Positions 1-6,152 of a stretch of 9,688 nucleotides of DNA are shown here, piece by piece. The notes under the pieces are model-generated. The model worked only from the letters and a program-made list of their open reading frames with translations, did not search any database and had not been told where the DNA came from. The stretch is taken from assembly GCA_014378125.1 (NCBI GenBank), contig JACMOG010000125.1, positions 1-9,688 of the forward strand. Reading direction: 5' to 3'. Origin of the DNA: Vitreoscilla sp. (GTDB lineage Bacteria > Pseudomonadota > Gammaproteobacteria > Burkholderiales > Burkholderiaceae). Made by a program: the position numbers and the translations under genes. The first letter of the stretch is position 1, and each line of letters starts with the position of its first letter.

Positions 1-512
1 GGCTCGAGCTGCCGCGTCGCCTGCAGATCGAGTTCAGCCAGGTGGTACAGGCCGTGATGGACGCGCAAGGTCGCGAGGTCACTGCCTCCGATATCTGGAA
101 GATCTTCGAGTCCGAATACCGCATTGCCGAAGGCGTGGTCACGCTGTCCGACCTGACCCAGACCGACGTGGGCGACGGCCGCGTGCGGGTGGCCGCCGAC
201 GCCATGGTGATGGGGCGCCGCATGGCCTTCGACGGTTCGGGCAACGGCCCGGTCGACGCGTTCGTCGACGGCCTGTCGCGTGCGGCCGGCGTTCCGGTGA
301 AGGTGCTCAACTACCACGAGCACTCCATCGGCGGCGGGGCCCAGGCGCGCGCGGCGGCCTACCTCGAGGTGCGCGTGGGCGACGCCGCGCCGGTATTCGG
401 CGTGGGCATCGACGCCAACATCGTGCGGGCCACGCTGCTGGCGGTGCTGTCTGCCACGTCGCGCGGCACCCACCCCGTCTCCGTGGAGGCGGCGGTCGCG
501 CAGGCCGTCTGA
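1..512 (+). CDS. leuA: 2-isopropylmalate synthase, C-terminal part (5' end outside window)
   Basis: Condenses acetyl-CoA with 2-oxoisovalerate in the first committed step of leucine synthesis, in the cytoplasm. The frame is open from base 3 (LELPRRLQIEFSQVVQ) and gives 169 residues to a TGA at 510-512. What is visible is the end of the second linker region and the LeuA dimer/regulatory domain that binds leucine. The recognisable pieces are the RLQIEFSQVVQ start, the HSIGGGAQARAAAYLEV segment, the FGVGIDANIVRATLLAVLSA helix and a final TSRGTHP. The catalytic TIM-barrel is upstream of the window. Family members of the long form have about 510-515 residues, so roughly the last third is present. 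An internal GTG at 42 is not the start because homology continues upstream of it. A hairpin begins 15 bases after the stop, so leuA looks like the last gene of its transcript. Identification comes from family resemblance in the regulatory domain and I am confident of it. Confidence 0.93.
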   Translation, partial: LELPRRLQIEFSQVVQAVMDAQGREVTASDIWKIFESEYRIAEGVVTLSDLTQTDVGDGRVRVAADAMVMGRRMAFDGSGNGPVDAFVDGLSRAAGVPVKVLNYHEHSIGGGAQARAAAYLEVRVGDAAPVFGVGIDANIVRATLLAVLSATSRGTHPVSVEAAVAQAV

Positions 513-527
513 CCGCGGGTCGAGTCG

Positions 528-566
528 CAGGCCCCTGTTGCGTTGGGAAACGCGCTCAGGGGCCTG
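528..566 (+). terminator. Large hairpin after leuA, probable terminator
   Basis: Perfect 10-bp arms CAGGCCCCTG (528-537) and CAGGGGCCTG (557-566) enclose a second perfect 5-bp stem GCGTT/AACGC (540-544, 549-553) with a GGGA tetraloop. The result is a long two-part hairpin 15 bases after the leuA stop. No T-run follows (GTGACGTTAATG), so it is not a canonical intrinsic terminator. It may act as a 3'-end stabiliser or as a terminator with a weak tail. Confidence 0.6.
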
Positions 567-843
567 GTGACGTTAATGGGCTTGACAGGGCCTAAAGCTG
601 TGGCAAATGCCCGCTTATCCCGCCATGGCCGGCGCGCCAGATGCGCACAATCCATTCCTGAGACCTGAAGATGCGTCCTTTCCACCGCGGGCGTATTGGT
701 CCAGGCGTGCTCCCCGACCCGATTTTCGAGCCGACGTCAGCCAAAACCGACCTCGTTGCGTTAGACAGTTTCAACCGGCTGTCCGCCGCTTCGAGAATTG
801 GTAACAAGCCGTCGTGCTGGTTCGACGTCCGGTTGAGGAAGTT
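567..843. other. Intergenic stretch without a supported gene
   Basis: Short overlapping frames exist on both strands, but none has family resemblance, a ribosome binding site or coherent composition, so I call no gene. A perfect TTGACA lies at 582-587, but nothing resembling TATAAT follows at 16-18 bp. The stretch runs into a T-tailed hairpin at 844-879, so an untranslated leader or small RNA is possible but not shown. Confidence 0.4.
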
Positions 844-879
844 CACGCAAGTTTTTGATCTTGCGTGGATTTTTCCTTT
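844..879 (+). terminator. Hairpin with T-rich tail upstream of the endopeptidase gene
   Basis: Perfect 8-bp inverted repeat CACGCAAG (844-851) / CTTGCGTG (860-867) around an 8-base loop TTTTTGAT, followed by GATTTTTCCTTT (868-879). Two G·T pairs and one T-A pair can extend the base of the stem outward. Stem plus T-tract is the architecture of a rho-independent terminator on the + strand. It lies 18 bases before the start of the next gene and about 280 bases after the leuA hairpin. It could end readthrough from leuA, end a small transcript from 567-843, or act as an attenuator for the endopeptidase gene. Confidence 0.55.
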
Positions 880-889
880 GCCTTAGACT
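861..889 (+). promoter_or_regulatory. Weak candidate promoter for the endopeptidase gene
   Basis: TTGCGT (861-866, three of six consensus bases) and TAGACT (884-889, four of six) are separated by 17 bp. Transcription would start around 896, right at the ATG at 897, giving a leaderless message. No Shine-Dalgarno sequence precedes that ATG, which fits. The -35 match is poor and it overlaps the hairpin arm, so this is tentative. Confidence 0.22.
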
Positions 890-896
890 GAAACAA

Positions 897-1991
897 ATGG
901 TGATGCAACTGGCCTCCAGCTCTTCCGTGTCGCGGAAATTCACGCAACTGTCGCGTTGGGCGTTGTCCTGCGCCGTCGGCGGGGCGCTGGTTTGCGCCTC
1001 TTTCGCCAGCTCGGCCACCACCACCGCGACGTCGGTCAAGCACCATCGCAAGGCGGCCGCTTCGGCCCATGCGGCGCCACGCGCAAGGCACGTGGCCATG
1101 GTCAGCCGCAAGACGGTCACCACCGTCACGCGCACCACGGTCCGTGTCGCCGACATCCCGTCGCAGTCGGTGGGCTACGCCTCCGGCCTGCATGCCATCG
1201 ACGACCCGCTGCTGCTGCGCTCCGGTGCCGCGCTGGTGCTCGACCAGGACACGCACGAGGTCCTCTACAGCAAGAATTCCGAAGCCGTCCTGCCGATCGC
1301 CTCGCTCAGCAAGCTGATGACCGCGCTGGTCATCAGCGAGGCCAACCAGTCGCTCGATGAGCCGATCCTGATCACCAACGACGACATCGACACCGAAAAG
1401 GGCACGCACTCGCGCCTGACGCCCGGCACCCAGCTGCCGCGCGGCGTGATGTTGCACCTCGCGCTGATGTCGTCCGAGAACCGCGCCGCCAACGCGCTGG
1501 GCCGCAACTACCCGGGTGGCCTGGCCGCCTTCGTCCCCGCGATGAACGCCAAGGCGAAGGAACTGGGCATGATGGACACGCACTACGTCGAGCCCACAGG
1601 CCTGTCCAGCCAGAACAAGTCCAGCGCGCGCGACCTCGCCGTGCTGGTGAACGCGGCCCACCAGGTGCCGCTGCTGCGCGAATACTCCACCACGCCGTCG
1701 CTCGACGTCGAGCTGGGCCGCCGCAACGTGCAGTTCCACACCACCGACCGCCTGGTGGCCAATCCCACTTGGGACATCGGCCTGCAGAAGACCGGCTTCA
1801 TCAACGAAGCGGGCCAGTGCCTGGTGATGCAGGCGCAGATGGCCGGCCGCAAGCTGATCATGGTGCTGCTCGATTCGGCGGGCAAGTACTCGCGCATCGC
1901 CGACGCCGAACGCATCCGCAAGTGGGTCACGGCCAACCACATGGCCCCGGCCGCCACCGCTACCGCCCGCGCCACGGTCGCCGCGAGCTGA
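897..1991 (+). CDS. pbpG: D-alanyl-D-alanine endopeptidase, PBP7 type (peptidase S11)
   Basis: A periplasmic low-molecular-mass penicillin-binding protein that cleaves DD-crosslinks between peptidoglycan stem peptides. All three serine-acyltransferase motifs are present: SLSK at residues 136-139 (nucleophile S136, K139), SEN at 193-195, and KTG at 298-300. An N-terminal signal peptide is visible: basic residues, a hydrophobic core WALSCAVGGALVCASFA and an ASSA cleavage-like site near residue 40. A Lys/Arg/His/Ala-rich linker follows before the catalytic domain at about residue 100. I chose ATG 897 (364 aa). The upstream in-frame TTG at 855 lies inside a hairpin and would add MILRGFFLCLRLKQ ahead of a normal signal peptide. 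ATG 903 is also possible. No clear ribosome binding site is seen for any of these. The gene converges on the iclR gene and stands alone. PBP5-type carboxypeptidase is less likely because no C-terminal amphipathic anchor domain follows KTG. Confidence 0.88.
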   Translation: MVMQLASSSSVSRKFTQLSRWALSCAVGGALVCASFASSATTTATSVKHHRKAAASAHAAPRARHVAMVSRKTVTTVTRTTVRVADIPSQSVGYASGLHAIDDPLLLRSGAALVLDQDTHEVLYSKNSEAVLPIASLSKLMTALVISEANQSLDEPILITNDDIDTEKGTHSRLTPGTQLPRGVMLHLALMSSENRAANALGRNYPGGLAAFVPAMNAKAKELGMMDTHYVEPTGLSSQNKSSARDLAVLVNAAHQVPLLREYSTTPSLDVELGRRNVQFHTTDRLVANPTWDIGLQKTGFINEAGQCLVMQAQMAGRKLIMVLLDSAGKYSRIADAERIRKWVTANHMAPAATATARATVAAS

Positions 1992-2013
1992 ACCTCATAA
2001 CAACGCGATGGGA

Positions 2014-2045
2014 AAAGGGCCGGTGGCGAAAGTCACTGGCCCTTT
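2014..2045. terminator. Bidirectional terminator between convergent genes
   Basis: AAAGGGCCGGTG (2014-2025) pairs with CACTGGCCCTTT (2034-2045) over 12 bp with one G·T, around an 8-base loop GCGAAAGT. It sits 22 bases after the endopeptidase stop and 14 bases beyond the iclR stop on the other strand. The A/T ends of the stem provide a short U-run in both directions, with an extra A at 2013 making TTTT on the - strand, so it probably ends both transcripts. Confidence 0.75.
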
Positions 2046-2059
2046 CAATTTGCTATACC

Positions 2060-2833
2060 TCAGGGCGCGGCGCTGTGGCCCAGTGCGGATGAAATGCGCG
2101 CCGCCGTTTCCTTCACGCGTTCCAGCCACGACTCCTCGAGACGGTCGGCGGGGGCGGAGACGGACAGGCCGGCCACCAGGCGGCCCTGGTCGTCGTAGAT
2201 GCCGGCGGCCATGCAGCGCACGCCCAGTTCCAGCTCCTCGTCGTCGCGCGAGACCGAGGTCTTGCGGATCTTGTCGAGCTCGCGTTCGAGCAGCGTGAGC
2301 TCGGTGAGGCTGTTGCGCGTGTGGCCGGTGAGGCCGGTGCGCGTGGCGTAGGCGCGCACGCGCTGGGCCCCGTCGTTGGCGAGGAACAGCTTGCCCACCG
2401 ACGTGAGGTGCAGCGGCGCGCGGCCGCCCACGGCGCGCACGACCTGCATGCCCGAGCGTTCGCTGTAGGTACGTTCGATGTAGACGATCTCGTCGCCCTG
2501 GCGCACTGACAGGTTGACCGGCTGGTGGGAGAGCTTGTGCAGCTCGCGCATGGGGCCGATGGCGGCCTCGCGCACGTCAAGGCGCGCCTTGACCAGGTTG
2601 CCCAGCTCCAGCAGGCGCATGCCCAGCCGGTAGCTGCCCGCCTCGGGGCGCTCGACGAAGCGGCCTTCGGCCAGGTCGTTGAGAATGCGGTGCGCCGTGG
2701 ACGGGTGCAGCCCGGTGCGGGCGCTGAGCTCCTTCAGCGGCACCGGGTCGGTGTGCGCGGCCAGCACGTCGAGCAGCGCGTAGGCGCGTGCGAGTACCTG
2801 GATGGTGGGTCCGGAGCCGGCTGTCTTGGACAT
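2060..2833 (-). CDS. IclR-family transcriptional regulator
   Basis: A DNA-binding regulator of 257 aa, the usual size for IclR proteins. Residues 11-65 form the winged helix-turn-helix (IQVLARAYALLDVLA, then LKELSARTGLHPSTAHRILNDL as the recognition unit, then the wing GSYRLG). Residues 80-250 form the ligand-binding domain, with the typical VNLSVRQGDEIVYIER, RAPLHLTSVGKLFLA, ELELGVRCMAAGIYD and LVAGLSVSAPADR stretches. The start at 2833 gives the correct N-terminus (MSKTAGSGPTIQVL). The frame stays open far upstream, but that is a shadow of hpnE. The ribosome binding site is weak. It lies 124 bases downstream of hpnE on the same strand, so it could be read with the hpn operon or from its own promoter. 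IclR proteins commonly control aromatic or small organic acid catabolism, but the effector and target cannot be read from this window. Confidence 0.9.
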   Translation of the reverse strand: MSKTAGSGPTIQVLARAYALLDVLAAHTDPVPLKELSARTGLHPSTAHRILNDLAEGRFVERPEAGSYRLGMRLLELGNLVKARLDVREAAIGPMRELHKLSHQPVNLSVRQGDEIVYIERTYSERSGMQVVRAVGGRAPLHLTSVGKLFLANDGAQRVRAYATRTGLTGHTRNSLTELTLLERELDKIRKTSVSRDDEELELGVRCMAAGIYDDQGRLVAGLSVSAPADRLEESWLERVKETAARISSALGHSAAP

Positions 2834-2871
2834 GGGATCGGCCTGGGGCTGTTGGGATCCCATTCTCGCAT

Positions 2872-2890
2872 GGTGAAACCCGAAATCACC
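2872..2890. promoter_or_regulatory. Possible operator upstream of iclR
   Basis: An imperfect palindrome GGTGA-9 bp-TCACC lies 39 bases upstream of the iclR start in the 125-bp gap between hpnE and iclR. IclR proteins often bind short palindromes near their own promoters, so an autoregulatory site is possible. Arms of 5 bp are short enough to arise by chance, and no convincing promoter was found beside it. Confidence 0.18.
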
Positions 2891-2958
2891 TTGCGATCCT
2901 GTCGGCGACTGTTTCTCGGAGCCTGGGTGGCAGACGGCGACTTGTGCCGCACGGACTC

Positions 2959-4335
2959 CTAGGCCGGCGCGGCCGCCGACTCGCCGGCGCGCACGGCGGC
3001 CTCCAGCGTGGCCGGGTACGGGCCGGCGACGTAGTCGCCCGCGGCACGCAGGCCGCGCAGGATGTGCATCGCCGGCCGCACGACGCCGGCCGTGCAGCGA
3101 AAGGTGGCGCGCTTGTCGGTGCGCACGCTGGCCACGTCGACGCGCTGGGCGTCGGCAATGTCGAAGTCGCGCCGGTATTGCGCGACGGCGGCCGCGGTGA
3201 GCGCGTCGATGCCGCGTTCGAGCCAGCGCCCGGCGGCGCTGACGACCAGCGTCACGCGATCGCCGTCGTCGGGCTGCGCGCCCAGCTTGAACGCGAACTG
3301 AGCGGGCGACCGCGCGTCGTCGCTGTGCAGCGCCAGCATGGGCGCGGGCCAGGCGCGGCGCGGCGCGGTCAGCGAGATCGTGACGATCGGCTCGTGGGCC
3401 AGCGCGGCGGCGGTGGCCGACCACGCGGGCGCCAGCGCTTGCGTCAGGCGCGCGGCCTCGGTGGCGGGGGTCGCGAGGATCACCTGGTCGAATGCGGTGC
3501 CGAAAGGGTCTGGCTCCGAAGGTGCCTGGCCCCGATCGCGTCGAGACTCGGTTCCACGATCAGGGTCATGCACCTTGGGAGCCAGACCCTCGCCTGCGGC
3601 TGCATTCGACGCCACCTGCCACCGCGCGCCGTCTTGCGCGAGCTTGGCGACGCGTGTGCGCAGGTGCACCTGCGCGCCATGCGCGCGCAGCCACGCGACG
3701 GCCGGCAACGGCAGCAGCTGCGGGAGCGGACGCTGCGGCAGGAGCAGGTCGGAGGCGTCGCGTGCGCCGAACAGGCTGTCGCGCATCACCGCCAGGAAGA
3801 CCTCGGCGCTCGCCTCGGCCGACGACGTGTTGAGCGCGGCCACGCACAGCGGCTCGATGAGCAGGCGGTGGACGCGGGCGGTGGGCACGCGCCGCAGCAA
3901 CTGGTCGACGGTCAGGCCGGGAGCGCAGCGGAATCCGCGCAGCTGCCACGCGAGCGACATCGCGACCGACGAGAGCTTGTCGGCCAGGCCGAAGCCGCGG
4001 GCGCCCGCGAGCGCGGCGCCGGCCGCCAGCAGGCGCGATCCCGACGGCGACAACGCGAAGCCGGCGCCGTCCGGATAGGTCACGCGCAAGGGCACGCGCA
4101 GGAGCGCGCGTTCCACGTCGACGCCCACGTCGCGCATCAGCGCCAGCGTGCGCGCGTAGCCGCCCAGCAGGATGTGCTGGCCGTTGTCGGTGGCGTCGTC
4201 GCCCGCGTCGTCGGAGCGGGCTCGGCCGCCCGGCATGCCAGCGGTCTCGAACAGCGTGATGCGGTGGCCCGCCTGCGTGGCGCGCACCGCCGCGGCGAGC
4301 CCGGCCCAGCCGGCGCCGACGACGGCGAGTTTCAT
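2959..4335 (-). CDS. hpnE: Hydroxysqualene dehydroxylase HpnE (FAD-dependent), with in-frame palindromic insert
   Basis: The last enzyme of the HpnCDE route: it reductively removes the hydroxyl of hydroxysqualene to give squalene, using FAD. The protein is 458 aa. The N-terminal dinucleotide-binding fold is clear, with VVGAGWAGLAAA (G7, G9, G12), acidic E30 ending the second strand and GGRAR at 36-40, followed by NGQHILLGGY (51-60) typical of HpnE. Near the C-terminus, LRAAGDYVAGPYPATLEAAV is the closing FAD-contact motif of the amine-oxidase/desaturase superfamily. ATG 4335 lies 1 base after the hpnD stop, implying translational coupling. The family usually has about 420-430 residues. The surplus is explained by about 29 residues (about 249-278) encoded by a palindromic repeat placed just before the conserved strand FDQVILATP. 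The reading frame is intact, so the gene is probably functional, but whether the insert affects activity is unknown. Confidence 0.9.
   Translation of the reverse strand: MKLAVVGAGWAGLAAAVRATQAGHRITLFETAGMPGGRARSDDAGDDATDNGQHILLGGYARTLALMRDVGVDVERALLRVPLRVTYPDGAGFALSPSGSRLLAAGAALAGARGFGLADKLSSVAMSLAWQLRGFRCAPGLTVDQLLRRVPTARVHRLLIEPLCVAALNTSSAEASAEVFLAVMRDSLFGARDASDLLLPQRPLPQLLPLPAVAWLRAHGAQVHLRTRVAKLAQDGARWQVASNAAAGEGLAPKVHDPDRGTESRRDRGQAPSEPDPFGTAFDQVILATPATEAARLTQALAPAWSATAAALAHEPIVTISLTAPRRAWPAPMLALHSDDARSPAQFAFKLGAQPDDGDRVTLVVSAAGRWLERGIDALTAAAVAQYRRDFDIADAQRVDVASVRTDKRATFRCTAGVVRPAMHILRGLRAAGDYVAGPYPATLEAAVRAGESAAAPA
3505..3590. repeat. 86-bp palindromic element inserted in frame within hpnE
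   Basis: Outer arms AGGGTCTGGCTCC (3505-3517) and GGAGCCAGACCCT (3578-3590) are perfect 13-bp inverted repeats. After one mismatch the arms continue with AAGGTGC (3519-3525) / GCACCTT (3570-3576). Inner pairing follows: TGGCCC with GGGTCA (3527-3532, 3563-3568, one G·T), GATCG with CGATC (3534-3538, 3557-3561), and a CGAG/CTCG tip. Nearly the whole element can fold into one hairpin in DNA or mRNA. It carries no gene. Read with hpnE it encodes GLAPKVHDPDRGTE...RGQAPSEPDPF without a stop. A related shorter palindrome lies in the RND gene at 8940-8968. No target-site duplication is obvious at its edges. Confidence 0.85.
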
Positions 4336-4336
4336 G

Positions 4337-5185
4337 TCAACGGCCGCGCCACTGCGTCTGGCACGCTATCCACAGCTTGCGGATGGGCGTGAGCGAGATC
4401 CGCTGGTGCAACACCTGGAACCCGCCGGCCTCCACCTCGCGCAGCAGGCGGCGATAGATGTTGCCCACCATCAACGCCGGCACCTGGGCCTTGCGGTCTT
4501 CGGGCGGCAGCAGCGCCAGCGCCTCGTCGTACAGGCGGTGCGCCCGCTCTGCCTGGAACTTCATCAGCGCGGTGAAGCGGTCGCTGTAGCCCCAGGGCGC
4601 GTCGCGCTTGAGGATCTCGGCGGCCTTCACGTCGAACTGCTGCATCTCGGACATGGGCAGGTAGATGCGGCCGCGGCGCGCGTCGTCGCCCACGTCGCGG
4701 ATGATGTTGGTGAGCTGCATCGCCAGGCCCAGCCGGTGCGCGAACGTCACCGTCTGCGCCTGCGTGCGGCCCATGATGTTGCTGGCCACCTCGCCGACGA
4801 TGCCCGCCACCAGGTGGCAGTACTTCTGCAGGCCGGGGTAGTCGAGGAAGCGCGACTGCTCGAGGTCGGTCTGGCAGCCGGCGATGACGGCGTGCAGGTG
4901 GTCGGCGCGCACGCCGTAGTTGCCCGCGTGCGGCATCAACGCCTTCATCACCGGGTGGGTGGGGTTGCCGGCGAAGGCGGCGTCCACCTCGCGGCGCCAC
5001 CAGTCGAGCTTGGTGGCGGCCACACCAGGATCCTGCACGTCGTCGGCGACGTCGTCCACCTCGCGGCAGAACGCGTAGAACGCGGTCATGGCCGCCCGGC
5101 GCGCGGGCGGCAGGAACATGAAGGCGTAGTAGAACGACGAGCCGCTTTTCTGCGCCTTGTCCTGGACGTATTGTTCGGGCGTCAT
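4337..5185 (-). CDS. hpnD: Presqualene diphosphate synthase HpnD
   Basis: Joins two farnesyl diphosphates head-to-head to presqualene diphosphate, the first step toward squalene and hopanoids. The product is 282 aa, normal for the trans-isoprenyl diphosphate synthase (squalene/phytoene synthase) fold. Both Mg2+-diphosphate binding motifs are intact: REVDDVADD with aspartates at 44, 45, 48 and 49, and NIIRDVGDDARRGRIYLP around residues 160-177 with aspartates at 164, 167 and 168. The early SGSSFYYAFMFLPPARRAAM segment and YCHLVAGIVGEVASNIMG are also typical. The start at 5185 overlaps the hpnC stop as ATGA, so translation is coupled to hpnC, and the stop is 1 base before hpnE. A longer frame runs upstream antiparallel to nothing useful and is only a shadow of hpnC. 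A phytoene synthase is the alternative family member, but the hpnC and hpnE neighbours decide for HpnD. Confidence 0.93.
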   Translation of the reverse strand: MTPEQYVQDKAQKSGSSFYYAFMFLPPARRAAMTAFYAFCREVDDVADDVQDPGVAATKLDWWRREVDAAFAGNPTHPVMKALMPHAGNYGVRADHLHAVIAGCQTDLEQSRFLDYPGLQKYCHLVAGIVGEVASNIMGRTQAQTVTFAHRLGLAMQLTNIIRDVGDDARRGRIYLPMSEMQQFDVKAAEILKRDAPWGYSDRFTALMKFQAERAHRLYDEALALLPPEDRKAQVPALMVGNIYRRLLREVEAGGFQVLHQRISLTPIRKLWIACQTQWRGR

Positions 5186-6033
5186 GCGGGGCGCTTGGAG
5201 TCGGGAAGGGAAGGGCGCATGGTGAGGGCGCGGGCGCCCACGACCAGATGGTCGAGGCCATTCAGTCGGGGCCGGCGGGCGAAGCTCGCAAAGTTCATGG
5301 CGTCGATTTTCGCAAGAATTCGCAAGCCCCCCTGGACGACCACGCGAAGTTCCCATCCGACGCGTCCCGGCACGTCGAGCGCGATCGACTGGCCCTCGCG
5401 CATCAGCGCCTGTGCCCAGGCGCACAGGTCGCGCACGAGCGCGCGCGACGCGTCCGCGTGCGGGGACTGCAGGCAGGCCTCCACGCTGGTGCCGTGCGCC
5501 TGCGCATCGGCCAGCGGCACGTAGCGACGCCCGCGCGGCAGGTCGACGCTCAGGTCCTGCCAGAAGTTGATCAGCTGCAGCGCCGAGCACACGGCGTCGC
5601 TGCGCTGGAGCAGCAGGGGATCGTCGAGTCCGTGCAGGTGCAGCAGCAGCCGGCCGATCGGGTTGGCCGAGCGGCTGCAGTAGCGCAGCAGCGACGCGCG
5701 GTCGGCGTAGCCGGCGTGCCGGGTGTCTTCGTCGAAGGCGTCGAGCAGCGCGGCCAGCAGCGCCACGGGCAGGCGATGGCGCGCGATCATCGCAGCGAGC
5801 GGGTCGAACACGCCGGCCCAGCGTCCGGAGCCGGTCGTGCCGGCGGCGGCGTGCATCAGGTCGGCGCGGTAGTCGGCCAGCAGCGCCTGGCGCTCGGCGA
5901 CGGGCGCGTCGCCCTCGTCGGCGATGTCGTCCGCCGTCCGCGCGCACCAATAGATGGCGCGCACGGGGGGACGCAGCTCGGGCGGGCACAGCCACGAGGC
6001 GACGGGGAAGTTTTCGTAGTGTTCGACGCTCAC
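5182..6033 (-). CDS. hpnC: Hydroxysqualene synthase HpnC
   Basis: Converts presqualene diphosphate to hydroxysqualene, the middle step of the HpnCDE squalene route. The 283-aa protein belongs to the squalene/phytoene synthase fold and keeps both metal-binding motifs: ARTADDIADEGD (aspartates 35, 36, 39) and LINFWQDLSVDLPRGRRYVP (N156, D160, D164). RSANPIGRLLLHLHGLDD is also characteristic of HpnC. The start is a GTG at 6033. It is preferred because it yields SVEHYENFPVASWL, which matches the family N-terminus, and because the next in-frame methionine is near residue 60. No strong ribosome binding site precedes it. First gene of the hpnCDE operon, divergent from the efflux genes across a 154-bp gap. 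I found no convincing - strand promoter in that gap. Confidence 0.92.
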   Translation of the reverse strand: MSVEHYENFPVASWLCPPELRPPVRAIYWCARTADDIADEGDAPVAERQALLADYRADLMHAAAGTTGSGRWAGVFDPLAAMIARHRLPVALLAALLDAFDEDTRHAGYADRASLLRYCSRSANPIGRLLLHLHGLDDPLLLQRSDAVCSALQLINFWQDLSVDLPRGRRYVPLADAQAHGTSVEACLQSPHADASRALVRDLCAWAQALMREGQSIALDVPGRVGWELRVVVQGGLRILAKIDAMNFASFARRPRLNGLDHLVVGARALTMRPSLPDSKRPA

Positions 6034-6123
6034 AGGCGGCGGATTGTGCCGTGCCGGGCGCCTGGCATGCGTTTTCGGGCGCCATTTCCAGTCGAGTTGT
6101 CCCTCGATCTCGAAATGAGTGGA

Positions 6124-6152
6124 TTGACGAGCTGGCCGGCAATTCGTATATT
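6124..6152 (+). promoter_or_regulatory. Sigma-70-type promoter of the efflux operon
   Basis: TTGACG (6124-6129) and TATATT (6147-6152) are each five of six matches to consensus and are separated by exactly 17 bp. Transcription is predicted to begin near 6159, giving a leader of about 28 bases before the adaptor ATG at 6188. The -10 box runs into the palindromic operator that follows, so a bound repressor would block polymerase. Confidence 0.8.

Noticed and set aside
582..610. Perfect TTGACA as a promoter for a small RNA in the gap after leuA
   Set aside because: No acceptable -10 box at 16-18 bp (CAAATG, AAATGC, AATGCC), so the -35 match alone is not enough to call a promoter.
607..886. Small + strand frames of 65 and 71 codons between leuA and the endopeptidase gene
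   Set aside because: No ribosome binding site, no homology I can recognise, and mutually overlapping frames with unremarkable composition.
843..1940. A 365-codon open frame on the - strand opposite the endopeptidase gene
   Set aside because: Low-complexity Arg/Gly/Val/His composition and no family resemblance; the + strand carries all three catalytic motifs of a PBP7-type enzyme.
2903..2942. Direct repeat CGGCGACT at 2903-2910 and 2935-2942 between hpnE and iclR
   Set aside because: Only 8 bp and GC-rich; expected by chance at this composition and with no associated structure.
2788..5524. Long + strand frames opposite hpnE, hpnD and hpnC
   Set aside because: They are antisense shadows; the - strand genes have intact FAD and DDxxD motifs.
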